This document shows positions 27,052 to 36,379 of a stretch of 64,000 bases of DNA, piece by piece. The stretch covers positions 1 through 64,000 of the forward strand of contig JAEZZQ010000021.1 in assembly GCA_023442465.1 (NCBI GenBank), given 5' to 3'. Numbering within the stretch: position 1 is the stretch's first letter; each line of letters starts with the position of its first letter. The translations under genes and the position numbers were made by a program. The stretch comes from Bacillota bacterium. Its GTDB lineage: Bacteria; Bacillota; Clostridia; Lachnospirales; Lachnospiraceae. The notes beneath the pieces are model-generated. The model was not told where the DNA came from. It was given only the letters and a program-made list of their open reading frames with translations, and ran no database searches.

Positions 27052-27903
27052 CTAACCTTTGATACCATCCATTGCAATACCATCTACCAGATATTTCTGA
27101 AAGAAAATAAAGAATAGAATAATAGGAATCAGTGATATTACAGACATTGCGAATAAACCGCCGTAATTATTATATGAATTCGGATCCAGATACATATTAA
27201 GCGCCAACGGAACAGTAAACTTCTTCGTAGAATTCATGAATATTAACGGTTGGAAAAAGTCCTGCCAAATCCAGTAAAAAGCAAATATAGAAGAAGTAAC
27301 GATTGCCGGTTTTACCACTGGTATCAGAATACGGAACAATATGCCGATTCTGCCGCATCCGTCTATCTGCGCCGCTTCATCCAGCTCGTATGGGATTCCC
27401 CTGAAAAACTGCACCATAAGGAATATAAAGAATGCACCGCCAAAGAACCACGGCAGGACAAGTGCAACTTTTGTATCCGTCAGGTCAAGCTTTTTTAATA
27501 TAATATACTGAGGAACTACCATGACCTGCGCAGGTATCATCATAGTCATCATAACACAGCCAAACCAGAAACCTGCAAACTTAAATTTGATTCGGGAAAA
27601 CGCATATGCGGCAAAGAGGGATGTCGTGACACATCCAACTACTCCAACTATTGTTACTATAAATGAATTCATCAGGAAAGTAGAAAACTTTACCCCTCCC
27701 ACTCCTGCAAATCCACTGCTGTAGTTCTTCACTCCATCCCATACCTCGGGAATCAGCGAATATGTATTTGTAAACATCGTCTCATTACTCTTGAAGGAAC
27801 TTGCCAAAAGCCATAAAAGGGGATAAATCATAATAAATCCCAGGGCACATGCTCCCAGATGGAATAGAACCGAATGTATTTTTTTCTTTCTTTTCATTCC
27901 CAT
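27052..27903 (-). CDS. ABC sugar importer permease (MalG type, locus 2)
   Basis: 283-aa permease with six membrane segments and the EAA loop DEAAQIDGCGRIGILFRILIP near residue 188. Its start overlaps the vicinity of the preceding permease stop; the GGAGGAAAAG site lies inside that gene's last codons. It is 12 bp before GH115. It forms an importer with the next permease and binding protein; no ATPase gene is nearby. Confidence 0.93.
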   Translation of the reverse strand: MGMKRKKKIHSVLFHLGACALGFIMIYPLLWLLASSFKSNETMFTNTYSLIPEVWDGVKNYSSGFAGVGGVKFSTFLMNSFIVTIVGVVGCVTTSLFAAYAFSRIKFKFAGFWFGCVMMTMMIPAQVMVVPQYIILKKLDLTDTKVALVLPWFFGGAFFIFLMVQFFRGIPYELDEAAQIDGCGRIGILFRILIPVVKPAIVTSSIFAFYWIWQDFFQPLIFMNSTKKFTVPLALNMYLDPNSYNNYGGLFAMSVISLIPIILFFIFFQKYLVDGIAMDGIKG

Positions 27904-27905
27904 GC

Positions 27906-28811
27906 TTATTCTTTTCCTCCTGACTCATAATATACCCAATTATTCTGTGTCTTGAAAATAATAATCGTGAATACTGCTATGATTGCAACCAAAATCCACG
28001 CCAACGCACAACTGTAGCCCATATCAAAATAATTAAACGCACGGCGATACAAGTACAATACATAAGATAACGTGCTGTTAAGCGGTCCTCCGTCCGTTAT
28101 GACATAGCTTTCCGTAAATACGCGGAATCCATTGATGATCTGCAAAATCAGGTTGAAAAATACGGTAGGGGTAAGCATCGGCAGCGTTATTTTGAAGAAA
28201 ATCCGGGCAGGCTTTGCCCCATCCACCATCGCAGATTCATATAAAGAGCCTGGAATCTGTTTCAAAGCAGAAAGGAAAATCAGCATAGAGGAACCAAACT
28301 GCCATACTCCCATCAAAACGATTACACTCAGTGCTGTAGACGGATTTCCTAATAAGGATGTCTTCTGCTCTATACCGATAGCATTTAGCAAGGTCATAAT
28401 AACACCACTGTTGCCGAATATCTGTTTCCATACGACAGAAACTGCTATGCTTCCTCCGATAATAGATGGAATATAATAAAATGTTCTATAAAGCCCCAGC
28501 CCTTTATGTTTTTTATTTAAGAGCATAGCTACGAACAATGCAAAGATCAATCTCAGAGGCACCAGCGCAAATACATAAACAAACGTAACCTTGAGCGCCT
28601 GCCTGAAATCCTTATCCTGCGTAAAAGCCCTTACATAATTATCCAGTCCCACAAATTGAGGCTCATTCAATAGATTAAAATTTGTAAGGGAATAGTATAT
28701 CGAAATTATCATTGGAATCAGCCACATTCCAATAAAGCCTAACAACCACGGAGAGAGCATCAGATACCCGGCTATATTGTCTTTCATCGTATAGATTTTC
28801 CTTTTTTTCAA
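27906..28811 (-). CDS. ABC sugar importer permease (MalF type, locus 2)
   Basis: 301-aa permease with six membrane segments and the EAA loop ESAMVDGAKPARIFFKITLP near residue 186. The start used here is TTG after GAGGATGGAAGG; an ATG 24 bases further in (MKDNIAGYLM) is an alternative and would still leave the first membrane segment. Unlike the locus 1 counterpart it has no long charged N-terminal extension. It probably imports glucuronosyl-xylooligosaccharides. Confidence 0.92.
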   Translation of the reverse strand: MKKRKIYTMKDNIAGYLMLSPWLLGFIGMWLIPMIISIYYSLTNFNLLNEPQFVGLDNYVRAFTQDKDFRQALKVTFVYVFALVPLRLIFALFVAMLLNKKHKGLGLYRTFYYIPSIIGGSIAVSVVWKQIFGNSGVIMTLLNAIGIEQKTSLLGNPSTALSVIVLMGVWQFGSSMLIFLSALKQIPGSLYESAMVDGAKPARIFFKITLPMLTPTVFFNLILQIINGFRVFTESYVITDGGPLNSTLSYVLYLYRRAFNYFDMGYSCALAWILVAIIAVFTIIIFKTQNNWVYYESGGKE

Positions 28812-28838
28812 CCTTCCATCCTCTTTTCCAAATATTTA

Positions 28839-28865
28839 GGGGATTGTAATTAAATTACAATCCCC
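28839..28865. other. Intergenic hairpin after second binding-protein gene
   Basis: A perfect 12-bp stem (GGGGATTGTAAT with ATTACAATCCCC) with a 3-base loop follows the binding-protein stop by 10 bp. Its position equals that of the hairpin at 13596 in locus 1. Confidence 0.65.
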
Positions 28866-28875
28866 ATCATCTTAC

Positions 28876-30279
28876 TTATCCATTGCTTCTGGAAAGGATT
28901 GCATCTGCCTCTTCTCTAAAGGCTGCTGCTGCCTCTTCCGGCGATGCCTGCCCATAGAATACGGTATAAGCTGCATTCTTGAACACTTCATTTATCTCGG
29001 ACATGCCAATCGGATCCGGTGCCGGTGTTTCGCCGCTAAGAGTAGCCGCCTTATCAATAATAGCGAACATTTCTTGCTGCTGTGCAGACATATTGCCCGA
29101 TGTGGACATATAATCACGGATAGCGGAAGATACAGGCGTTCCTCTTTCTCCCATAATGATGTCATTCGCTTCTTCGGAATTAATAAACCAGTTAATAAAT
29201 TCCGCTGCTTCTTTTTTCACTTGCGAGGTTTCCGCAACAGAGAAGAACATACCCGGTTTCAGCCAAAGTCCCTTATTGGCAGAATCATCAGCAAGGGGCA
29301 TTGTCACCATCTTAATCTTATCATTTACGCCTGCAACCTTATTCGCATAGTTATTCCATTCAAAAATCATTGCACCGTCACCGGTAACTACAGGACCTGC
29401 TTCCTGTCCCAAGGTCTCGATCTGCGCCCACTCATCAGGGTTAGGTGCTACACCTTGATCCATCAAATCTTTCCACATTGCAAAATAATCGGCACAAACT
29501 GCATTATCCGCATAGCCAAGAGATTTATTGTCATCACTGAAAAGCTTTTCCCCATGTTGTCTTACCCAATAATGAAAATTATTGGTATCAATTACCGGGC
29601 TTAAAGCAGCACCAAATTTACCTGTCTTCTCCGTAACGGTCTGGCACATTGAAGTGAAATCGCTCCATGTCCAATCCGCAGTAGGTTCTTCTACTCCCGC
29701 CTGCGCAAGAACATCCGGATTATAACCAACAGACATAACGGAGGTTGACAATACGAGCCCTGACAGCTTTCCGTCAATCCGCCCTGTTTTCAGAATATTC
29801 TCATCGACATTGGAAACATCGATTGTTCCGTCATCTATAAACTGCTGCAAATCGGCAACCGTATTATTCTTTGCATATGTAGAAATATACAGATAATCCA
29901 TCTGTACGATATCCGGCATACTTCCTGCTGCTGCTTGTGTGGAAAGCTTATCGAAATATCCATCCCAACCTGCCGGTATTGCTTCAAAAGTCACATTCGG
30001 ATGCGATTCCGTATATAAGTCTAAAAGTTGCTGCGTATAATCATGTCTTGATTGTCCACCCCACCATGTTATCTTTATTGTCACGGGCTCTCCTGCTTCT
30101 GTCGCGCTCTCCTCAGCACTTGCTGTTTCTGCCGCAGTATCCGCTGCTGTTTCTGCTACAGTGTCTGTATTTGTTTCCGCCGGTGCTGTTTTCGTACTTC
30201 CTGTACCGCATCCCATCACTGATAATGCCATTGTTCCTGCCAGCAAAATTGCTGCCAACTTACTCATCCTCTTTTTCAT
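28876..30279 (-). CDS. ABC importer substrate-binding lipoprotein (locus 2)
   Basis: 467-aa extracellular solute-binding protein, family 1. The lipobox is SVMGC (Cys 24), then a Thr/Ala/Glu linker to about residue 65 and the binding domain from VTIKITWWGGQSRHDYTQQL. The start follows AAAGGAG by 7 bases. It leads the operon binding protein, two permeases, GH115. The ligand is inferred as (methyl)glucuronic acid-decorated oligosaccharide from GH115. The upstream 170 bp contain a 14-bp palindrome and an AAAAAGTCGG site. Confidence 0.93.
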   Translation of the reverse strand: MKKRMSKLAAILLAGTMALSVMGCGTGSTKTAPAETNTDTVAETAADTAAETASAEESATEAGEPVTIKITWWGGQSRHDYTQQLLDLYTESHPNVTFEAIPAGWDGYFDKLSTQAAAGSMPDIVQMDYLYISTYAKNNTVADLQQFIDDGTIDVSNVDENILKTGRIDGKLSGLVLSTSVMSVGYNPDVLAQAGVEEPTADWTWSDFTSMCQTVTEKTGKFGAALSPVIDTNNFHYWVRQHGEKLFSDDNKSLGYADNAVCADYFAMWKDLMDQGVAPNPDEWAQIETLGQEAGPVVTGDGAMIFEWNNYANKVAGVNDKIKMVTMPLADDSANKGLWLKPGMFFSVAETSQVKKEAAEFINWFINSEEANDIIMGERGTPVSSAIRDYMSTSGNMSAQQQEMFAIIDKAATLSGETPAPDPIGMSEINEVFKNAAYTVFYGQASPEEAAAAFREEADAILSRSNG

Positions 30280-30310
30280 GTCCCTCTCCTTTATACATTT
30301 TATTTGTTTT

Positions 30311-30324
30311 GCTGAGCGCTCAGC
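30311..30324. promoter_or_regulatory. Perfect 14-bp palindrome upstream of binding-protein gene
   Basis: GCTGAGCGCTCAGC is perfectly self-complementary and lies 32 bp before the start codon, within the untranslated leader. It could be a dimeric repressor site or a catabolite-type operator; it departs from the usual cre consensus. Confidence 0.45.
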
Positions 30325-30396
30325 TTTTATAGTCTTATCATAAATAAAAAAAGTTAAAATAAAAATGGATTATTACATGTTATAATCTGAAAAAAA

Positions 30397-30406
30397 CCGA
30401 CTTTTT
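30397..30406 (-). promoter_or_regulatory. AAAAAGTCGG motif, candidate regulator site
   Basis: AAAAAGTCGG (minus strand) lies about 120 bp before the binding-protein start. A related GCCGG plus T-run lies about 24 bp further upstream. The same ten bases recur at 33840-33849 (minus) and 33895-33904 (plus), and one base different at 36133-36142 (minus), all beside genes of the GH115 locus. Confidence 0.45.
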
Positions 30407-30448
30407 AAAAATATAAAAAACCGGCTTTATACTAACAGTATTCTAGCT

Positions 30449-31975
30449 TTATATCCTTTCCTTAAATTCGGTAGGCGTTATTCCCGTCACCTTTTTAAAT
30501 GCTTTTGAAAAATATTGCCCATCGGCCGAGAACCCCGTAAGAACTGCAAGCTGCGATATTTTAATTTCCGGGTCATACTGCATCAGTCGTTTAGCAATAG
30601 TAATCCTTGTATTAAGTAAATATGATGAAAACTTTTCCTTTCGGCTTCTTGTAAATACTCTTCCAAAATAGTCCTCATTCATAAACAAAATATTTTTCGC
30701 CAGAAACTGGATGCTCATTTCCGGATCTGCCAGATGCTGGTAAACTGCTGCCAGCATATTTCTGTACTTTTCTTCCTCTTTTTTGCTCGCAGACAAATAG
30801 CCCTTCTTTCCCATAATAATGTCCGTCAGACAAATCATAAGCTTCTGGCTCTTTTCTTCATCCGTCCCCGAATATATCTCTTCAATTTTTTCATTTTCTA
30901 TATCGAATTCATCATTTCCATATAATATTTTCAAGGCCCACCGGCATAACTGTACTTTCCCATTATAAGAATATCCCTTCAAATCCATCTTAATAAAAAT
31001 CAGGTATAATTCAAAAAGTATCTGCTCATAATCAATGGCTTCCCGCAGCGCCTTGTAATTTACTAATGCCGTCGCATCACTCTGTATATCGTTCAGTGTA
31101 CCATAATGAAGGATTCCTTTCTCCTGATTTAATTCGTTTATACGAAACAGCTCTTCTATCTGAATATAAAGCTTGTTCACTTCATCTATTTTCCCAACTT
31201 TACTGACCGCAGCCCATACTTCTTTCTTCCCAAACTTTTCAAATTCCTGCATGGTACGATTTACCGCATTTTCCATAGAAGATAAAGATTTTTCGGTAAG
31301 CAAAAACATTACTTCCTCTTGTACAGAGGTACTCAGCAATATATTATTCTCTCCTAACAGCTCCTGAAGAATATTCCAGAGAATGAATTGTTCCAGATAA
31401 TCAAAGCTGTTGTGTGAGCGGAATGCCAGTACTGCAACACAGATATCCACTTTTCCTAATTCCTCCAGAAACAATTGATATTCCGCCTTTATCTGTTCTC
31501 TTCCAAGCAGCATATTTCTGAATAAGTGTTCCCTTGCGCGCGGGAGAAGAGTATTCATTGTATTTTGGTATTGTTTTTCCATCTGCTGTTTTTGCTTTTT
31601 TGCATCAAGCTCTGATTTAACTTTATCAAGGACCTGCACGATCTTCTCTTCATCACAGGGCTTTAATATGTAATGCCGGACACCCTGCTCCATTGCCTGA
31701 CTCGTGAACTCATACTCCCCATAACCGGATAAAACAATAAACTCTATCTCCGGAAAATTCGCTTTTACTTTCTTAATCAATCCAATTCCATCAAGTACAG
31801 GCATCTTAATATCCGTTATAACGATTTCCGGCCTCTCCTTTTCGATTATCTGCAGACCTTCTATGCCGTTCCATGCCGTTCCTGCCAGCTCCACGCCATA
31901 TTTATTCCACGGTATCAGATTGGCCATACCTTCTCTCTCAAACTTTTCGTCATCTACAATCAATAATCTATACAT
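30449..31975 (-). CDS. YesN-type response regulator (locus 2)
   Basis: 508-aa response regulator. The receiver domain occupies about residues 1-120 (DDE at 8-10, D55 in VITDIKMP, K near 105 in YILKPCDEEK). A middle region of about 270 residues and a C-terminal AraC-type domain follow (IQFLAKNILFMNEDYFGRVF and ISQLAVLTGFSADGQYFSKAF). It overlaps the upstream kinase gene by 8 bp, so the two are translationally coupled. It is expected to activate the importer-GH115 operon that starts 170 bp downstream. Confidence 0.93.
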   Translation of the reverse strand: MYRLLIVDDEKFEREGMANLIPWNKYGVELAGTAWNGIEGLQIIEKERPEIVITDIKMPVLDGIGLIKKVKANFPEIEFIVLSGYGEYEFTSQAMEQGVRHYILKPCDEEKIVQVLDKVKSELDAKKQKQQMEKQYQNTMNTLLPRAREHLFRNMLLGREQIKAEYQLFLEELGKVDICVAVLAFRSHNSFDYLEQFILWNILQELLGENNILLSTSVQEEVMFLLTEKSLSSMENAVNRTMQEFEKFGKKEVWAAVSKVGKIDEVNKLYIQIEELFRINELNQEKGILHYGTLNDIQSDATALVNYKALREAIDYEQILFELYLIFIKMDLKGYSYNGKVQLCRWALKILYGNDEFDIENEKIEEIYSGTDEEKSQKLMICLTDIIMGKKGYLSASKKEEEKYRNMLAAVYQHLADPEMSIQFLAKNILFMNEDYFGRVFTRSRKEKFSSYLLNTRITIAKRLMQYDPEIKISQLAVLTGFSADGQYFSKAFKKVTGITPTEFKERI

Positions 31976-33719
31976 ATATCTCGCCCCTCTTTACCTTCGG
32001 TATCCGTATGCTTACTGTTGTTCCTCTTCCCGGTATGCTTTCAATGTCAAATTGACTTTTCTCATATGTAATCAAAAGTCTTTCACGAATATTCTTAAGC
32101 CCGATTCCATTTCCTTTGGGAACTGCCGTAAAGCTTCTCACCGCTTCCAACTCCCCTGCAAGCATACCTGGCCCCGTATCTTTTACCTCCAATAAGATTT
32201 CTTCCTCTTCTTCTACCGCTTTAACGGTAACCATGCAGCAGTTGAGCGAAGCCTCCACTCCATAATATATGGCATTTTCCACAAGCGGCTGCAATGTCAT
32301 ATGAGGAATCATATAGTCCTGCAGATTTCCTCTTGTTTCCACTTCGAACTCTGCTCTTTCCGAATATCTGAACTGCTGTATCGTTATATAGCTCCTTACC
32401 AACTCCACATCATCGTCCACACTCGTATAAGGTTCCGTTACGAAGGCTGCCCGCAGCATCTTTCCAAGCTCTACTATCATCTTCCCTGCTTCATTGCTAT
32501 GTCCTGCCTTTACCATCCAATTCAGGGCATTGAGTGTATTATATAAAAAATGCGGGTTGATCTGTGCCTGCAGCATCTTATATCTTGTATCCTGCAGTAA
32601 AATCTGTTTCTCATAATTTTCATGTATCAGGATATCTATCTTTTCCAACATCGCGTGAAATTCCTGTGCCAGCATTCCGACTTCATCCTTATTATTTTCC
32701 TTTGCCAGCACCACCTTTGCGCCCTGAAAGTCTCCTGTCTCAACTATCTGCATAGATTCCGACAATTGCTTTAAAGGCTTTGTAATAATATGGGACATTT
32801 TTTTCATTACAAACACCGAGGTAATAAACAAGACAATAAATCCTCCGATCATCAAATACCTTACTGCCATTGTCTGTCCAAAAATTGCCGAATAAGGAAA
32901 TGCGTTTACAAATGTCCATCCATTCTGTGAAGATTTCAGGTAACATACAAAATATCTCTGCCCCTGATATCTGATAATTTCATACCCTTGGGGGTTTTCG
33001 ATATTCGGCAGAATTTCCTTTAGCTCAGTGTCTCTCGAATATATGATTCCATCTTCAGAAAAAACTAAGAGCTCGGCATGCTCCGCTTCCAGCATGTTAA
33101 CTTTATTCTCTATAACACCAGCCACATCACAGGTAAACACCAGAGAGCCAAGGTATTGCATACTGGCATCCAGATGCTCTAACACATCCCTGCCCGATAA
33201 AAGATATGGATATTTTTCGGATGGATTTTCTACTATGTATCCGCCTCTCGCTTCATGGAACCTATTAAGCAGTGCATCATAGGTCTCCTGATCGATTGTG
33301 CCGCAGGCTTCACCCACAGTAAACCTTGTTTTAATCCCGTCCGTATAAACAATATTCTTTATAATATCGTGAGGAGATGCCTGATTCATCAGCAAAAGCC
33401 GAAACTTGTACATTTCATAGGAATATTCTGCCGACAAATAATCTATCTGAGCAATTTTCTTCAATTGTTGCTGTATTTCTGTATCCATGGCGATGGTAAA
33501 TGCAAGGTCCTCTACCTCTTCCAAATCATCATTCACTTTTTGTGAGAAAAAGTCTAATTCCTGCAATGATTTTTCGTAAAGCTTCCCATCATATATACTC
33601 AAACTAATCTGCAGGGCGAATATTGCCAACCCAAAGCAGATTCCGATAAAAGCTATATATACAACCATCATTTTCCCTTCAAGTTTCAGATTCTTGAATT
33701 GCTTGGCAAGTTTTTTCAC
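31968..33719 (-). CDS. YesM-type sensor histidine kinase (locus 2)
   Basis: 583-aa sensor kinase. A membrane segment near residues 18-38, an extracellular sensor to about 290, a second segment (LMIGGFIVLFITSVFVM), a HAMP domain, the phospho-accepting histidine in QINPHFLYNTLNALNW near residue 390, and the ATPase domain with KDTGPGM and GIGLKNIRERL near the end. It pairs with the following response regulator. The ligand is presumably an extracellular glucuronoxylan fragment. Confidence 0.93.
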   Translation of the reverse strand: MKKLAKQFKNLKLEGKMMVVYIAFIGICFGLAIFALQISLSIYDGKLYEKSLQELDFFSQKVNDDLEEVEDLAFTIAMDTEIQQQLKKIAQIDYLSAEYSYEMYKFRLLLMNQASPHDIIKNIVYTDGIKTRFTVGEACGTIDQETYDALLNRFHEARGGYIVENPSEKYPYLLSGRDVLEHLDASMQYLGSLVFTCDVAGVIENKVNMLEAEHAELLVFSEDGIIYSRDTELKEILPNIENPQGYEIIRYQGQRYFVCYLKSSQNGWTFVNAFPYSAIFGQTMAVRYLMIGGFIVLFITSVFVMKKMSHIITKPLKQLSESMQIVETGDFQGAKVVLAKENNKDEVGMLAQEFHAMLEKIDILIHENYEKQILLQDTRYKMLQAQINPHFLYNTLNALNWMVKAGHSNEAGKMIVELGKMLRAAFVTEPYTSVDDDVELVRSYITIQQFRYSERAEFEVETRGNLQDYMIPHMTLQPLVENAIYYGVEASLNCCMVTVKAVEEEEEILLEVKDTGPGMLAGELEAVRSFTAVPKGNGIGLKNIRERLLITYEKSQFDIESIPGRGTTVSIRIPKVKRGEIYV

Positions 33720-33835
33720 TATTATCCACCCTTTCTAAAAGTATATTTTAATAGTATAATCTAAAATAAAGAATTACAATCGATTTTTAGGCAACTGCTG
33801 TATTTAAACAGCATCGAACAGCTCTTCCAAACACT

Positions 33836-33908
33836 TATCCCGACTTTTTATTACCTCGAAGCACCTCTTAATTCCTTTGTCTTCGAAACAATCTAAAAAG
33901 TCGGGATA
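33836..33908. promoter_or_regulatory. Long inverted repeat between chemoreceptor and kinase genes
   Basis: Perfect 15-bp arms (TATCCCGACTTTTTA and its complement) are 43 bp apart, with an inner TCGAAG/CTTCGA pairing. Each arm contains AAAAAGTCGG. There is no T-run on the minus strand after it, so it looks more like a paired operator or RNA structure than a simple terminator. It lies about 115 bp upstream of the kinase start. Confidence 0.55.
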
Positions 33909-33939
33909 TTTTGTCCGCTTTCCATCTAATCATTTTTGT

Positions 33940-36012
33940 CTAAATAATAAACGTTTGCATCGATTGCTCCAAAGCAGCCGCTTCCTTTTTTAATAACTCA
34001 ATTTCTTCTGCCAAATCGGAAAGTACTCTGGCTGAATCCATAAGCGAAGCAGTTACCTCCTGAGTAGCCCCTGCTGACTGCTGGGAAACAATAGCAATAC
34101 TGCTGATAGATTCTTGCACCAGCTCTTTTTCATTGCTAATTATCCGCATGCTTTCCGCAATCTTAGTCAGTCCTTTCACGAGGTTTTCTACACATCCGCG
34201 AATTTTATGAAATACCTTTGTAGTTTCTTCCAATGAATCCGCTTGTTCATAAATGATACATTCTGTTTCTCCTGCTGATTTTGTTGTTTTTCCGGTGGTA
34301 TCTGCAATATTTTCCACGATACCCGCAATATTCTTTCCTGCTTCCATAGATTGATCCGCAAGCTTCCGGATTTCCTCCGCTACTACGGCAAATCCCTTCC
34401 CGCTGTCGCCTGCTCTTGCCGCCTCTATTGAAGCGTTTAAGGAAAGCAGGTTTGTCTGCCTGGCAAGGCTGCCGATTGTATCGAGGAATCCTTCAATCTG
34501 CGCAGTGCGTTTTTCCACTTCACAGACATTTTCCATTAAAACTTTTGTAATCTCAATGGCAGTTTTCGATTTTTCGCTTAACTCCTCCACAATTATCTGT
34601 CCTTGACAAACGGCGTCGGTAACTTCACCAATTGTATGGCTCATATTGTTTGACTCATTACAGATCGCATCTATTTTTTCAGCGAATCCTATCATTTTAT
34701 CATTGCTGCTCTCCGTCTCATGTGCCTGCTTTTGTGCCCCGGAGGCCACCTCATTTACAGCCAGTGAGATTTCATTTACGGAATCTATGATGGACTCAGA
34801 CTTCAAAGCTGCTCCATCTGCCATTTCTTTTACCTTATTGCCAAAGATATTCATATTCTGCATTAAGCTCCGAATGCCGCTCAACGTATGGTTCAGGCTG
34901 TCCGAAAGAAGCTTGAACTCATCTCTGCGCTTTGTATGAAATTCCTGCCTCAGATTACCATGAGAAACAGTGTCCAAGCCTTTCGTAATCGTTTTTAACG
35001 AACGGCTCATACCTGCAGCAATTCCACCGCCGATAGCAAGTGCAATTACACATCCTATCATTACCATGAGGACACTGATATTGCGGATGAAGCTTACTTC
35101 CTTTACAATATTATACTGAGGGATGAGTCCGCAGAGCATAATTCCCGTATGGCCTACCGGCGCATAGACATATAGATAGGTCTCGCCCTCGTAGCTGACA
35201 TATTTTCCTCCTGCCTCCACCGCTTCTTTACTGGTAATATAAAAGTCCTTATCTGCGAATATCGGACCCACGTTTTTCTCCGTGCCAAAGGCAGCACCGG
35301 ATTCCGGCTGCTGCATACGAACAATTTCACGATTGTCGGAAGTAATGAGAGCTTTAATGCTGTTGTCACCGAAGTCCATTGTGTCTAGCATCTCTTCAAT
35401 AGCAGCTTTTTTAATATCTAAGACAAGAACAGTATTCGCCCCAAAAAATTTCTGAATAAACACGAGTCCATATTTATCTTCAGACATTTTCAGATGCTCA
35501 TCCAAATAGGAATGATATCCTACCCAGCTGTTTTTAATTCCATTTTCTCCCGCAAAAGGCTTTCCTTCCGGTGCTTCCAGAAATTCTTCATATGCACTCT
35601 TATTTAGGCTGCCTGACTGTGAGGATAAAAATGAACCGTTTTCGGGTATGATAGTATAGCTGTAAATATATTGAAGGCTTGTACAAACCTGAAGAAGATT
35701 TTTCTTTACATCACTAAAATATTGCATTGCTTTGCTGTCGCTTTTATCATAATATATCTCATAATAAGAAGAGAAGTCATCGCTTACGACCAGCTCTAAT
35801 GCTTTCGAGGCCACGTTATCGGTAAGTAAGCCGCAGTACATGCCTACCGCAGAAATAGTATTTTTAGAAGATTCCTCCACTTTCTTTAAAATGATATCGG
35901 AGGCTATCGTATAGGAAACTGCTCCCAAAACAATAATTAATATAATAGGTACAAGGAATGCCAGAACCAATGTACCCAAAATACTTTTTCTTTTTCCTAT
36001 CCCCATTCTCAT
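33940..36012 (-). CDS. Methyl-accepting chemotaxis protein (locus 2)
   Basis: 690-aa chemoreceptor of the same architecture as the one at 20966: membrane segment near residues 13-35, a sensor of some 260 residues, a second segment near 305-335 (NISVLMVMIGCVIALAIGGG), HAMP, and the signalling tip RQTNLLSLNASIEAARAG. An AGGAGA site precedes the start. It sits upstream of, and in line with, the kinase/regulator pair and has an AAAAGTCGG-type site about 120 bp before its start, consistent with co-regulation. Confidence 0.92.
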   Translation of the reverse strand: MRMGIGKRKSILGTLVLAFLVPIILIIVLGAVSYTIASDIILKKVEESSKNTISAVGMYCGLLTDNVASKALELVVSDDFSSYYEIYYDKSDSKAMQYFSDVKKNLLQVCTSLQYIYSYTIIPENGSFLSSQSGSLNKSAYEEFLEAPEGKPFAGENGIKNSWVGYHSYLDEHLKMSEDKYGLVFIQKFFGANTVLVLDIKKAAIEEMLDTMDFGDNSIKALITSDNREIVRMQQPESGAAFGTEKNVGPIFADKDFYITSKEAVEAGGKYVSYEGETYLYVYAPVGHTGIMLCGLIPQYNIVKEVSFIRNISVLMVMIGCVIALAIGGGIAAGMSRSLKTITKGLDTVSHGNLRQEFHTKRRDEFKLLSDSLNHTLSGIRSLMQNMNIFGNKVKEMADGAALKSESIIDSVNEISLAVNEVASGAQKQAHETESSNDKMIGFAEKIDAICNESNNMSHTIGEVTDAVCQGQIIVEELSEKSKTAIEITKVLMENVCEVEKRTAQIEGFLDTIGSLARQTNLLSLNASIEAARAGDSGKGFAVVAEEIRKLADQSMEAGKNIAGIVENIADTTGKTTKSAGETECIIYEQADSLEETTKVFHKIRGCVENLVKGLTKIAESMRIISNEKELVQESISSIAIVSQQSAGATQEVTASLMDSARVLSDLAEEIELLKKEAAALEQSMQTFII

Positions 36013-36196
36013 ACCGCTCTCCTATCGTAAATTAATAAACTAATAAACTTTCATAGTTCTTTCTATAGCGCAATTTTAACCAAAGTCAAAGCTCTTGAAA
36101 ATGGAATTAATCGAGTGGAAACCTGCACAAAACCGACTTTTGTAACCAAGCGGTCAATCTGCTGGATGATTTCCATTTCCAAAATGTGGGGGTGCT

Positions 36197-36295
36197 ATGA
36201 GTACATATGAAGAGTTAAGTATTATACCCGGGGGTGCAATGCTAATTATAACGATATGAATGTATATAAATAGCAAAAAAGGTACAAAAAAATAA
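36197..36295 (+). pseudogene. Decayed holin-like type I toxin
   Basis: The first 20 codons (MSTYEELSII, then PGGAMLIITI) match the intact 32-aa toxin at 46270-46368, but codon 21 is TGA where that gene has Leu, and Pro replaces Leu at position 11 in the membrane helix. After the stop the frame continues to match (YINSK, GTKK) up to the same TAA. A GTGGGGGTGCT leader precedes the ATG. It is therefore a truncated, probably inactive copy. The gap from 36013 holds this module plus an AAAAGTCGG site at 36133. Confidence 0.75.
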
Positions 36296-36332
36296 TCACT
36301 CAACCCTCCAAGGATAAGTGATTATTTTTTTT
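36291..36332. terminator. Bidirectional terminator of the decayed toxin module
   Basis: A 10-bp stem AATAATCACT/AGTGATTATT with A-run on the left and T-run on the right, so it can end transcripts from both sides. Confidence 0.75.
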
Positions 36333-36373
36333 AGCTTTGATGGAAACCACTCCATGGAGTTGACCGTCCTTTG
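36291..36373 (-). ncRNA. Putative antitoxin RNA of the decayed module
   Basis: Predicted RNA running opposite and tail-to-tail with the toxin relic. It starts downstream of the promoter at 36380-36408 and ends at the shared hairpin AATAATCACT/AGTGATTATT. Its 5' part (GACGGTCAACTCCATGGAG) matches the antitoxin region at 46192. Confidence 0.6.
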
Positions 36374-36379
36374 TCCCTT

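Noticed and set aside
30311..30324. Classical cre (CcpA) site
   Set aside because: The palindrome has a GCGC centre but the outer bases depart from the usual TGNAA-type consensus, so it is left as an unassigned operator.
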